In this document: in pieces, positions 1 through 7,343 of the stretch
Layout: the number at the start of each line of letters is the position of its first letter
Position numbering within the stretch: position 1 is the first letter of the stretch
NCBI GenBank assembly: GCA_946641515.1
Contig: CAMPBT010000004.1
Span: 45,134 to 109,133, forward strand
Source: UBA3210 sp002363635
Lineage (GTDB): Bacteria > Bacillota_I > Bacilli_A > RFN20 > CAG-449
DNA length: 64,000 nucleotides
Reading direction: 5' to 3'
The notes under the pieces: model-generated
The model's input: the letters and a program-made list of their open reading frames with translations, nothing else
Database searches by the model: none
What the model was told of the DNA's origin: nothing
Program-made: the position numbers and the translations under genes

Positions 1-624
1 AGTACAGATACTTTAGATTTTACTGGTAATGTTACTAGTGAAAAAGAAGTAAAATTACCTTTAGATAAAGTTGAAGTCAAAAATGTCCTTAAATCTTTTT
101 TAGGTGAAATAGAACAGATTCCTCCTAAATATAGTGCGATTAAAATTAATGGTGTTAGAGCCTATGAACTAGCGCGTAATGGAGAAGAAGTTACTATTCC
201 TTCTCGTAAAGTAACTATTCATGAACTTGAATTAATTGATATTAAAGATGATGAAATTAGTTTTAAAGTCCATTGTTCTAAAGGAACTTATGTCAGAACT
301 TTAGGAGAAGATATTGCGTCTAAACTTGGTTATCCAGGTCACTTAACTTCTTTAAGAAGAATTCAAGTCGGTGATTTTAAAATTGAAGATGCTTTAGATG
401 TTAATGAGATTGAAGAAAAAGATATAGTTCCTATTACTTCAGCATTAACAAATTATAAGAAATATATATGTTCTCCAAAAGAAACTGAAATGGTTAAAAA
501 TGGAGTTAAACTTAAAATTAATGATACAGTAGATTTATTTATGGTCAGTCAAGAAGGAGAGGCTCTTGCTATTTACTCATTAAATAAAGATGGTTATTAT
601 CATACTGTAAGAGGATTATTTTAA
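1..624 (+). CDS. truB: tRNA pseudouridine synthase B, C-terminal part (5' end outside window)
   Basis: Frame 1 is open from the first base to a TAA at 622-624, giving 207 codons of a protein whose start is upstream of the window. TruB converts U55 in the T-loop of tRNAs to pseudouridine. The stretch PPKYSAIKINGVRAYELAR at about residues 41-59 of the visible part is the conserved TruB segment, followed by GTYVRTLGEDI and a C-terminal region typical of bacterial TruB. The catalytic Asp motif must lie upstream. The stop overlaps the ribF start (TAATG), so truB-ribF are translationally coupled, a common bacterial order. High confidence for identity; the N-terminus cannot be seen. Confidence 0.93.
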   Translation, partial: STDTLDFTGNVTSEKEVKLPLDKVEVKNVLKSFLGEIEQIPPKYSAIKINGVRAYELARNGEEVTIPSRKVTIHELELIDIKDDEISFKVHCSKGTYVRTLGEDIASKLGYPGHLTSLRRIQVGDFKIEDALDVNEIEEKDIVPITSALTNYKKYICSPKETEMVKNGVKLKINDTVDLFMVSQEGEALAIYSLNKDGYYHTVRGLF

Positions 625-1541
625 TGAAGATTGTTTATTTGAAAAACTTAGATGAAATTTCTTCCTTAGGCGAGATTTCTTTAGCCCTAGGTTTTTTTGA
701 TAGTCTTCATAAAGGTCATCAAGCTTTAATTAAAGAAGCTAAAAACTCTCCTTATAAAGTAGGATTATTTACTTTCTCAGAAAATCCTGCAGCATTAATC
801 AAAGAAGAACCTTATGAATGTGTTAATTCCTTAGGGATTAGAGAAGAAATTCTTTGTAAAGAAGGAATTGATTATTTAATTATTCTAGAAACTAATTTAG
901 AAAATTTAAATACTTCTAAAGAAGATTTTATTAAGAATTTTATTATTAAAATAGGTGCAAAAAAAGTTGTCTGTGGCTTTGATTTTTCTTTCGGTAAAAA
1001 AGGCGAAGGCAAGGCTAAAGATTTATTAAATTATCATGAATTTGAAACAGTAGTAATTGATGAGGTTAAAAATGAAAGAGGAGAAAAAATCTCATCTACT
1101 TTAATTAAAAAATTAATTAAAGAAGGTAATGTAGAAGAAGCAAACTCTTATATGATTAGACCTTTTACAATGGAAGGTAAAATTATTTATGGATATCAAC
1201 TTGGTAGAACTATTAATTTTGCCACTGCTAATTTAGATATAAAAGAAAACTTTGTTTTACCTAAAAACGGAGTCTACGCGACAAGATTTATTATTGAAGG
1301 TAGAGCATATGATAGTATGACTAATGTAGGAATTCATCCTACCGTTAATAAATTAGTTAAACCATCTATAGAAACTAACATCTTTGATTTTGAAGAAGAT
1401 ATCTATAATAAGGACGTCAGATTAGAATTTTATAAGATGACTAGAGGTGAACGTAAATTTAATGATGTTAATGAATTAAAGTCTCAACTTGAAAAAGATA
1501 GAGAAGAAATAAAAAAATATTTTCTCACTTTAAAAAAATAA
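624..1541 (+). CDS. ribF: bifunctional riboflavin kinase / FMN adenylyltransferase
   Basis: At 305 aa this has the usual RibF length. It phosphorylates riboflavin to FMN and adenylates FMN to FAD in the cytosol. The N-terminal FAD-synthetase half (about 1-170) has the nucleotidyltransferase signature GFFDSLHKGH. The C-terminal kinase half (about 180-305) has GYQLGRTINFATANLDI, matching the flavokinase motif GRxxGxPTAN except that the usual Pro is Ala. The start ATG overlaps the truB stop by one base, with AGAGG about 10 bases upstream. rpsO follows after 122 bp containing its own leader. Confidence 0.95.
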   Translation: MKIVYLKNLDEISSLGEISLALGFFDSLHKGHQALIKEAKNSPYKVGLFTFSENPAALIKEEPYECVNSLGIREEILCKEGIDYLIILETNLENLNTSKEDFIKNFIIKIGAKKVVCGFDFSFGKKGEGKAKDLLNYHEFETVVIDEVKNERGEKISSTLIKKLIKEGNVEEANSYMIRPFTMEGKIIYGYQLGRTINFATANLDIKENFVLPKNGVYATRFIIEGRAYDSMTNVGIHPTVNKLVKPSIETNIFDFEEDIYNKDVRLEFYKMTRGERKFNDVNELKSQLEKDREEIKKYFLTLKK

Positions 1542-1574
1542 AACTTGTTATTATAAATAATAAATGATAAATTA

Positions 1575-1660
1575 TATATGCGACTGACTCTTGGAATATC
1601 GAATCTCCAACGAATCTCTAGGTCTCAGTTAAGCAAATAAAATGCAAAAGGAGAATAAAT
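1575..1660 (+). promoter_or_regulatory. probable structured rpsO (S15) leader
   Basis: The 122-bp gap before rpsO can fold. ACTGA at 1583-1587 pairs with TCAGT at 1625-1629, enclosing TTGG (1591-1594) with CCAA (1607-1610), and GAATCTC occurs twice between them. S15 represses its own mRNA in many bacteria by binding a multi-helix leader that mimics its 16S site. Position and pairings fit such a leader, but I have not matched it to a described structural class. The ribosome-binding site AAGGAG lies just downstream. Confidence 0.5.
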
Positions 1661-1663
1661 AAA

Positions 1664-1933
1664 ATGGCATTAACAAAAGAACAAAAAGCAGAATTAGTTG
1701 CAAAATTTGGCGCTAATGACAAAGACACTGGATCAGTTAAAGTTCAAATCGCTTTATTAACAGTTCAAATCCAGCAGTTAACAGCACACTTAAAGAAAAA
1801 CATCCATGATGCTTCTTCAAGACGTGGCTTACAGATTTTACTTGGTAAGAGAAGAGGACTTCTTGACTACTACAAAGCAAATGATGTCAAAGGCTATGCT
1901 GAATTCATTAAAGAAATCGGCTTAAGAAAATAA
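1664..1933 (+). CDS. rpsO: 30S ribosomal protein S15
   Basis: 89 aa, the exact usual S15 length. It binds the central domain of 16S rRNA early in 30S assembly. The sequence contains the family core GSVKVQIALLTVQIQQLTAHL and the basic segment HDASSRRGLQILLGKRRGLLDY. AAGGAG lies about 8 bases upstream of the ATG. It is followed at once by a strong terminator, so it is probably monocistronic or the last gene of truB-ribF-rpsO. The leader upstream suggests autoregulation. Confidence 0.98.
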   Translation: MALTKEQKAELVAKFGANDKDTGSVKVQIALLTVQIQQLTAHLKKNIHDASSRRGLQILLGKRRGLLDYYKANDVKGYAEFIKEIGLRK

Positions 1934-1955
1934 GTTTTAAAAACTAAATTCTTAG

Positions 1956-1983
1956 AAGGTAAGGGAGACCTTACCTTTTTTTT
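1956..1983 (+). terminator. Rho-independent terminator after rpsO
   Basis: AAGGTAAGG at 1956-1964 pairs perfectly with CCTTACCTT at 1969-1977 around a GAGA loop, followed by a T-run to 1983. Confidence 0.95.
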
Positions 1984-1988
1984 ATCCT

Positions 1989-2040
1989 TTGAATGTTAAT
2001 ATTTATGTTGTATAATGATGTGTTATATCAAAGATATAAC
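1989..2040 (+). promoter_or_regulatory. promoter with palindromic operator ahead of yjjI
   Basis: TTGAAT at 1989-1994 and TATAAT at 2011-2016 are spaced by 16 bp. Just downstream, near the expected transcription start, is a perfect inverted repeat: GTTATATC (2022-2029), AAA, GATATAAC (2033-2040). It may be an operator for an unknown regulator or a 5' mRNA hairpin. It has no T-run, so it is not a terminator. Confidence 0.65.
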
Positions 2041-2075
2041 TATTTATATTATTTTTGCTTATATAGGAGGATATT

Positions 2076-3617
2076 ATGACTGACGCAATGAAGACTTTTT
2101 TAGAAAAAAATAAAGTAGATGAAAAGGTAATTTATGACACTTTAACTACATCTAAAAGAACTTATGAACAAAAAGTATTAGATCTTGCACATTTAGCGGA
2201 AAACCAATTAAATGTTTTAGATATTCCTGATAAAACACTTCATTATTTTTCAACTGGTGCAATTAATGATTTATTTGAAGGTCACGCTCCATATAGACCA
2301 AGATACGTCATGGTTGATTTTGATAGATTCATGAAAAATGGTTCTAAGTTTTTACGTATCAATCCTCCTAAAACTTTTGATGAAGCCATCTTTGCGTTAA
2401 TGACTATCTATCATCACATTCCTTCAATTACTAATTTCCCAGTATATTTAGGTAATTTAGATTATTTACTTGATCCATTTATTAAAGATTTAAGTGATGA
2501 AGAAGTTAAAACTAAAATTAGATTATTCTTAAATTTCTTAGATAGAACAATTGATGACTCATTTTGTCACGCCAATATTGGTCCAAAAGAAACTAGAATG
2601 GGTAAGTTATTATTAGAAGTAGAACAAGACTTAGCAAATACAGTTCCTAACTTAACTATTAAATATAATTCTAAAATTACTTCTGATGAATTTATGAAAC
2701 TTGCTATTGCTACATCATTAAAATGTTCTAATCCAGCATTATGTAATGATGATATCAATTCAACATATTATGATTCTTCTTATGGTATTTCATCTTGCTA
2801 CAACATTTTACCTATAAGAGGAGGAGCATATACTTTAACTCGTTTAACTTTAACTAAACTTGCAGAAGAAACTTCTGACATTAATAAGTTTATTAATGAA
2901 GTATTACCAGAAGCTTTAAAATGTATTGCAGATTACGAAAATGAAAGAATTAAATTCTTTGTTGAGAAGTCAGGATTCTTTGAATCCTCATTCTTAGTTA
3001 AAGAAGGTTTAATTGATAAAGATAGATTTGTTCCTATGTTTGGAATTACTGGTCTTGCTGAATGTGTTAATACCTTACTTAAAGATAAGAATTTAAAATA
3101 TGGCTTAGATAAAGAAGCAGATGATTTAGGCGTTAAGATTATGGAAAAGATTGAAGAAGTAGTATCTACTTTTAAAGCAGAATATACTCCTTTAACTTCT
3201 TCTCATTTTATGTTACACGCTCAAGTTGGTCTTGATTCAGATAAAGGCATTACTTCAGGTGTAAGAATTCCAGTTGGAGATGAACCTGAAAACTTTGCAG
3301 ATCATTTAAGACATTCATCTAGATACCATAAATTCTTCCCAGCAGGAGTAGGAGATATTTTTCCAATTGCTTCAAATGTAACTCAAAATATGGATGCTAT
3401 GTTAGATGTAGTTAAGGGTGCTTTTAAAATAGGAGTTCATTACATGTCATTCTATTCTGCAGATACTGATTTAGTAAGAATTACTGGCTATTTAGTAAAA
3501 AGAAGTGAAATGGCAAAATATTTTAATGATGAAGCAGTTATTAAGCAAACTACTGCTTTAGGTGCTGAAAATTATAAAACTAATCAATTACAAAATAGAA
3601 AGGTTAGAATGGGATAA
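2076..3617 (+). CDS. yjjI: YjjI-family glycyl radical enzyme
   Basis: 513 aa, close to the roughly 516 aa of E. coli YjjI, a glycyl radical enzyme whose substrate I do not know. The C-terminal radical site is visible as VRITGYLV near residue 485, with Gly inside RxxGY. A Cys in SSCYNILPIRGG (about residue 241) is the likely thiyl residue. It is shorter than PflB (about 750 aa) and lacks its Cys-Cys motif, so pyruvate formate-lyase is unlikely. AGGAGG precedes the ATG. The last base of its stop is shared with the start of the activase gene downstream, which supports the pairing. Anaerobic function is inferred from the oxygen sensitivity of the class. Confidence 0.85.
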   Translation: MTDAMKTFLEKNKVDEKVIYDTLTTSKRTYEQKVLDLAHLAENQLNVLDIPDKTLHYFSTGAINDLFEGHAPYRPRYVMVDFDRFMKNGSKFLRINPPKTFDEAIFALMTIYHHIPSITNFPVYLGNLDYLLDPFIKDLSDEEVKTKIRLFLNFLDRTIDDSFCHANIGPKETRMGKLLLEVEQDLANTVPNLTIKYNSKITSDEFMKLAIATSLKCSNPALCNDDINSTYYDSSYGISSCYNILPIRGGAYTLTRLTLTKLAEETSDINKFINEVLPEALKCIADYENERIKFFVEKSGFFESSFLVKEGLIDKDRFVPMFGITGLAECVNTLLKDKNLKYGLDKEADDLGVKIMEKIEEVVSTFKAEYTPLTSSHFMLHAQVGLDSDKGITSGVRIPVGDEPENFADHLRHSSRYHKFFPAGVGDIFPIASNVTQNMDAMLDVVKGAFKIGVHYMSFYSADTDLVRITGYLVKRSEMAKYFNDEAVIKQTTALGAENYKTNQLQNRKVRMG

Positions 3618-4450
3618 TGAGAGCGCCAATTAATAAAATAATTGATTTTTCTACAGTAGATGGACCGGGTAATAGAACTAGTATTTTCTTTCAAGGATGC
3701 AATATTCATTGTGCATATTGTCATAACCCAGAAACTCAAAAACTTTGTATCAATTGCGGGGAATGTATAAAAACTTGTCCTTCAAAAGCTTTATTTATGA
3801 AAGATGGTAAAGTATTTTGGGATGAAGAAAAGTGTTCCTCTTGCGATACTTGTATTAATGTATGTACTCATAGAGCGTCTCCTAAAATTAAATATTTAAC
3901 ACCAGAAGAAGTTTTTAATGTTGTTAAAGGTAATGAACCATTTATTAGAGGAATTACAGTAAGTGGAGGAGAATGTTCTTTATATCCAGAATTCTTAAAA
4001 GAATTATTTATTCTTGCTAAAAAAGATAATCTTACGACATTAATGGATTCTAACGGAATGATTTTGTATGAAAACTTTCCTGAATTAATGGAAGTAGTAG
4101 ACGGAGTTATGCTTGATATTAAATCTTGGGATAACGATATATATAATCGCCTAGTAGGATTTGATAATGATAACGTAAAAAGAAACCTTCAATATTTAGT
4201 AGATAACAATAAGATTGAAGAATTACGTATCGTCTATGTGCCTAGTTTAGTAGACGCGAAAAATTGTATTGAAGGCATTGCTTCAATACTAAAAGAGAAA
4301 ACTAAATCTACAAAATTAAAGTTAATTACTTTTAGAAAAAATGGAGTTAGAGGAGAACTTGAAAATCATTCTTCACCTAGTGTAGATGAAATGAATGAAT
4401 TAAAAGATTTTGCTTTAAAAAAAGGCTTTACTAAAATAGAATTAAGATAG
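3617..4450 (+). CDS. yjjW: YjjW-family glycyl radical enzyme activase (radical SAM)
   Basis: 277 aa. It should use a [4Fe-4S] cluster and SAM to abstract hydrogen from the conserved Gly of the upstream YjjI. The radical-SAM motif CxxxCxxC is CNIHCAYC at about residues 29-36. It is followed by two ferredoxin-like clusters, CINCGECIKTCP and CSSCDTCINVC, an insert typical of YjjW-type activases and absent from PflA. The SAM-binding GGE element appears as VSGGEC. The start codon overlaps the yjjI stop (TAATG), indicating translational coupling. A tRNA gene follows after 18 bp. Confidence 0.9.
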   Translation: MRAPINKIIDFSTVDGPGNRTSIFFQGCNIHCAYCHNPETQKLCINCGECIKTCPSKALFMKDGKVFWDEEKCSSCDTCINVCTHRASPKIKYLTPEEVFNVVKGNEPFIRGITVSGGECSLYPEFLKELFILAKKDNLTTLMDSNGMILYENFPELMEVVDGVMLDIKSWDNDIYNRLVGFDNDNVKRNLQYLVDNNKIEELRIVYVPSLVDAKNCIEGIASILKEKTKSTKLKLITFRKNGVRGELENHSSPSVDEMNELKDFALKKGFTKIELR

Positions 4451-4468
4451 AATCTATATTCTATCAAT

Positions 4469-4542
4469 GCACCTATAGTTTAGTGGTAGAACTGAAGCTT
4501 CCCAAGCTTCTAGTACGGGTCCGATTCCCGCTAGGTGCTCCA
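4469..4542 (+). tRNA. tRNA-Gly (anticodon CCC), encoded CCA, atypical T-loop
   Basis: A cloverleaf can be drawn by eye. The acceptor stem GCACCTA/TAGGTGC is followed by discriminator T and an encoded CCA. The D-arm is GTTT/GAAC. The anticodon stem GAAGC/GCTTC carries loop TTCCCAA, giving anticodon CCC (reads GGG). The T-arm reads ACGGG-TCCGATT-CCCGC. The first T-stem pair is A-C instead of G-C, and loop position 55, almost always T, is C. It may be a decaying copy or a specialised tRNA. Confidence 0.88.
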
Positions 4543-4827
4543 TTAGAACTAAGCATAGCTGATACGATAGTATTGGCTATTTTTTTAGGCTTAAATGTTA
4601 CAAATAGTAATGATTTATAGAACATTTCAGCCATAAATATGGTCGTATAACACTTGGAAATGTATAAAATACATATACGTTTGTATGGAATTAATGCCTT
4701 TGGATAGTCAATACCAACTAGAAATAAAACCAAAAATGTTTTATAATAAGGCTAAAGAAAAAGAAATATAACATAAATTCTATAGTATTATAAAGTTTTA
4801 TAGGTTTTGAAGGACGGTGAATGTGGT
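4543..4827 (+). other. gene-poor gap after tRNA-Gly
   Basis: About 285 bp with no convincing gene. A 28-codon frame (ATG at 4685, stop at about 4769) has no ribosome-binding site and no recognisable family. The gap begins at the 3' end of the tRNA gene, a common integration target, and opens the accessory patch that runs to about 8.3 kb. I see no clear attachment-site duplication of the tRNA end. Confidence 0.4.
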
Positions 4828-5958
4828 ATGAAAAAGTTATTTTTCTTTTTATTGAGCATAATATTTTGTTTTACTATGGTGGGGTGCAAAGCATCTTATA
4901 CTGACCAATTAATTAAATCCTCTAGTTTTACAAGTTCTATGTCCAATGAAACCCAAACATTAATTTTAAAAAATAATAATAAATTTGACTATTTCGATAA
5001 GAATTCGAATATAGATTTAAAAGATCATGATTTTGAAGAAGTTTATGATTATGAATACGAATATTATGTTAAGGGTGAAGTTTTTAGTCTTGAAGTCCAT
5101 AAAAGAAAGGATCACATTAAGGTTTATTCGCTAAAAGGTTTAACAAGAGACGATAAGCCAGTTTATTTCATCTTTGATAATGAAAAAACTGATTTAAGTG
5201 AATATTCCTATTATAAAATCAGTTTATTTGCTACAAGTGAAGAAATAACATCCACATTACTTGATACTTATAGAAAAGAATTAGAAAGAACTGTCGTTAT
5301 TGTAAAAGGGAGAGTTGATACAGATTGGAAGCTTTATCATTATATAAAGAACAAGAAATATATTCCAATTGATTCAGTAACAATGAACTATAAATCTTGT
5401 GACATTGGAATAAATGAAACTATAATACTAGAAGCAATTGTTACTCCAAGACGTACAACAGATGATTCAGTTTATTGGAAAGTAGAAGATAAAAAAATAG
5501 TAGAAATTGTATCTACTAAGACGTATACATCAGATGAAGATTATACAAAATATACATGTACAATTAAAGGCTTAACGAATGGAAATACTAATGTTTATTT
5601 TAAATGCGCTGATGGGAAATCTCAAACTATACCTATAAACGTTAAGGCTGTAGAAGTAGAAAGTATATCTTTATCCATAACTTTTTCTTCATCAGATCCT
5701 AAAATACATCCAAATACTTTAAATACAATATATACTAATTTTCCATTTCAATTACATGCATGTGTTTATCCAGAAGACGCGACATATGATAAGATAAATT
5801 GGAGTGTAAATGATTCATCTATTCTTTCAAAATATGAACCAACTTTTAATGGAAAATATTTTTCTATTAAAGCAAAAGAAGCAGGAAATATTGTGGTTAC
5901 TGCGAATGTTGGAGATATTAGCGAATCAATAACATTAACGTTTATTAATCAAGAATGA
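4828..5958 (+). CDS. secreted lipoprotein with two bacterial Ig-like (BIG2-type) domains
   Basis: 376 aa from the ATG at 4828; a TTG 21 bases upstream is open but less likely. The N-terminus MKKLFFFLLSIIFCFTMVGC is a lipoprotein signal with lipobox MVGC, so the mature protein should be lipid-anchored outside the membrane. Residues about 180-275 (SVTMNYKSCDIGINETIILEAI onward, split here for length) and about 280-375 both have the BIG2 pattern of a value-to-sense sentence: ...L.A.V.P....D..V.W...D..I. It ends in TGA. The function is unknown; such domains usually display or bind carbohydrates or proteins. It begins the accessory patch. Confidence 0.8.
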   Translation: MKKLFFFLLSIIFCFTMVGCKASYTDQLIKSSSFTSSMSNETQTLILKNNNKFDYFDKNSNIDLKDHDFEEVYDYEYEYYVKGEVFSLEVHKRKDHIKVYSLKGLTRDDKPVYFIFDNEKTDLSEYSYYKISLFATSEEITSTLLDTYRKELERTVVIVKGRVDTDWKLYHYIKNKKYIPIDSVTMNYKSCDIGINETIILEAIVTPRRTTDDSVYWKVEDKKIVEIVSTKTYTSDEDYTKYTCTIKGLTNGNTNVYFKCADGKSQTIPINVKAVEVESISLSITFSSSDPKIHPNTLNTIYTNFPFQLHACVYPEDATYDKINWSVNDSSILSKYEPTFNGKYFSIKAKEAGNIVVTANVGDISESITLTFINQE

Positions 5959-6008
5959 TTTAATTGGTAAATATAGTCTAACATGGACTTTCATTCATTC
6001 GCTTATAC

Positions 6009-6132
6009 TAGATAACTTTCCCTTTTTAAATATATAATAAGTACATCCATAAAGAGAGTGGCAAGGGACAAGCCCGATGAACCACCAGCAACTTACCTAT
6101 ATAGGCAAAGTGCTAAAGCTTGTATGATGGGA
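6009..6132 (+). repeat. promoter-riboswitch cassette, copy 1
   Basis: This 124-bp segment recurs at 7133-7256 with only three differences that I can see. It holds a promoter (TAGATA at 6009-6014, 18-bp spacer, TATAAT at 6033-6038) and the whole SAM-I aptamer. Similarity stops right after the aptamer: the two terminators and downstream genes differ. Confidence 0.9.
6044..6130 (+). promoter_or_regulatory. SAM-I (S-box) riboswitch, copy 1
   Basis: The core elements AAGAGAG, GGGACAAGCCCGATGAA and CAGCAAC, followed by GTGCTAA, match the S-box consensus in order and spacing. P1 can form between CATC-c-ATA at 6044-6051 and TATGATG ending at 6129. The P1 3' strand ATGATGGGA can instead pair with TCTCATCAT inside the following terminator (9 pairs, one G-U). 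This is a textbook terminator/antiterminator switch: bound SAM stabilises P1, frees the terminator and turns the gene off. Confidence 0.85.
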
Positions 6133-6151
6133 TTTATTTAGATTTTACATA

Positions 6152-6179
6152 ACTCTCATCATTTCGATGGGAGTTTTTT
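6152..6179 (+). terminator. riboswitch-controlled terminator, copy 1
   Basis: ACTCTCATC at 6152-6160 pairs with GATGGGAGT at 6166-6174 around ATTTC, followed by six Ts. Its 5' arm is also complementary to the 3' strand of aptamer helix P1, as required for transcription attenuation. Confidence 0.88.
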
Positions 6180-6210
6180 CCTTTATGGATATGGAAGGAG
6201 AAATAATAAT

Positions 6211-6666
6211 ATGAATCAAAAAAGTTATTACTTAGTTTCCTTTGGTAAAGAAGGAGAAAATGAGCAAATTGATCCATACTTACAAAATAAGTGTCATGAA
6301 CTATTAAAAGAGTATGGATTCAAATTAAAAAATCTAGGTGGCTGGGGATGCCCTTGGTATTTTATTGACATCATGAGAAAAGAATATATTCCAGGTAGAC
6401 CTGGCGTTTGTTATGGGAAAGTTATAGGAAAGCATTTTATGAGTGTAGAAGAATTAAAAGAAGTATTAATGAAAAACTGTGAGAAAGTGAAGAAAACACC
6501 TCAAATAACATTAGAAGAATTAAAAGAAATATTCAAAACGGAAGTAAACAAGAAAGATTATCCAGTAGAACAAATCTTGAAAGATATGGAGAAAAATCCA
6601 AAAGAATACGAGAAATACTTAACTATGGAAGCACCAGTTTCAGAGATATTAGCAGATTGGACTTAG
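6211..6666 (+). CDS. unknown 151-aa protein under SAM riboswitch control
   Basis: 151 aa with no signal peptide or membrane segment, and I do not recognise a family. The N-terminal half (about 1-75) has a compact region rich in Gly and aromatics (KNLGGWGCPWYFIDIMRKEY). The C-terminal half is charged and helical with LEELKEIFKTEV and ends SEILADWT. GGAAGGAG is well placed before the ATG. The only regulatory element upstream is the SAM-I riboswitch, which in known cases controls methionine or SAM metabolism or transport; nothing in the protein resembles those functions. The next feature is a truncated recombinase on the opposite strand. Confidence 0.7.
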   Translation: MNQKSYYLVSFGKEGENEQIDPYLQNKCHELLKEYGFKLKNLGGWGCPWYFIDIMRKEYIPGRPGVCYGKVIGKHFMSVEELKEVLMKNCEKVKKTPQITLEELKEIFKTEVNKKDYPVEQILKDMEKNPKEYEKYLTMEAPVSEILADWT

Positions 6667-6693
6667 GTGGAATAAAAAAATAGAAACAAAATC

Positions 6694-7107
6694 TTAAATA
6701 GAATTGTTTCGTCTTTCCTTAACTAATCTAAAGAATGTGCCTCTTGAAACTTTTAAAATAGAAGCAGCTTCAGTATTTGTTATTTCATGATTTATATATT
6801 TATCTAATATTTCATTGGTGTTAGGTGGTGTAGATACCTTTGGTCTACCAAACTTAACACCTTTTTCTTTTGCAATTCTAATTCCTTCCATTTGTCTTTC
6901 TCTAATATTATTTCTTTCATTTTCAGCGACAAATGACAATACCTGAAGTACTATATCAGATATAAACTTACCCACTAGATTCTTTACCTCGATTCTAGTA
7001 TCTAGAAGTGGCATATCAAGTACCTTAATATCAGCTTCCTTAGTTTTAGTAATATAACGGGTATCTATTTCTTTATTAATTGTTGCATTTAGTTGTTCAA
7101 CTAACAT
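6694..7107 (-). pseudogene. truncated serine recombinase (resolvase/invertase family)
   Basis: 137 codons matching the middle and C-terminal part of small serine recombinases. DIKVLDMPLLDTR is followed by LVGKFISDIVLQVLSFVAEN, then ERNNIRERQMEGIRIAKEKG, FGRPK and a C-terminal HTH (NTEAASILKVSRGTFFRLVKE). The N-terminal catalytic segment, with the YARVS motif and nucleophilic Ser, is absent. Upstream of the first Met there is only the second riboswitch cassette, 26 bp away. It therefore cannot recombine DNA alone and is most likely a remnant, although its HTH could still bind DNA. Confidence 0.85.
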
Positions 7108-7132
7108 TTTATAAATTTATTTGGAATATGGA

Positions 7133-7256
7133 TAGACAACTATCCCTTTTTAAATATATAATAAATACATCCATAAAGAGAGTGGCAAGGGACAAGCCCG
7201 ATGAACCACCAGCAACTTACCTATATAGGCAAAGTGCTAAAGCTTGTATGATGGGA
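7133..7256 (+). repeat. promoter-riboswitch cassette, copy 2
   Basis: Second copy of the 124-bp cassette at 6009-6132, offset by 1124 bp. Differences seen: TAGACA for TAGATA in the -35 box, ACTATCCC for ACTTTCCC, and ATAAATAC for ATAAGTAC after the -10 (TATAAT at 7157-7162). The aptamer itself is identical. Confidence 0.9.
7168..7254 (+). promoter_or_regulatory. SAM-I (S-box) riboswitch, copy 2
   Basis: Identical in sequence to copy 1 across the aptamer, with the same P1, GGGACAAGCCCGATGAA core and GTGCTAA segment. GATGGGA of P1 can pair with TCTCATC in the following terminator (7 pairs), so the alternative fold is kept although the terminator sequence differs from copy 1. Confidence 0.85.
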
Positions 7257-7279
7257 ACAACAAAATTCTAGATACTTTT

Positions 7280-7311
7280 GCTCTCATCTAACTATGGGAG
7301 CTTTTATTTTT
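7280..7311 (+). terminator. riboswitch-controlled terminator, copy 2
   Basis: GCTCTCAT at 7280-7287 pairs perfectly with ATGGGAGC at 7294-7301, followed by TTTTATTTTT. Confidence 0.88.
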
Positions 7312-7343
7312 CTCTTTATGGCAAAGCATAAGGAGGACTTAAA

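Noticed and set aside
2076..3617. Pyruvate formate-lyase (PflB) for the glycyl radical enzyme
   Set aside because: The protein is too short, lacks the Cys-Cys pair of PflB, and is paired with a YjjW-type activase that has the extra ferredoxin clusters.
4473..4733. 86-aa minus-strand ORF
   Set aside because: Its C-terminus (SGNRTRTRSLGSFSSTTKL) is simply the antisense translation of the tRNA-Gly gene, a well-known false ORF.
4807..4827. Upstream TTG start for the Ig-like lipoprotein
   Set aside because: Starting at the ATG at 4828 puts the basic residues and hydrophobic core of the signal peptide at the true N-terminus; the longer form would bury it.
7080..7271. 63-aa plus-strand ORF
   Set aside because: It lies over the second promoter-riboswitch cassette and its sequence is explained by the aptamer.
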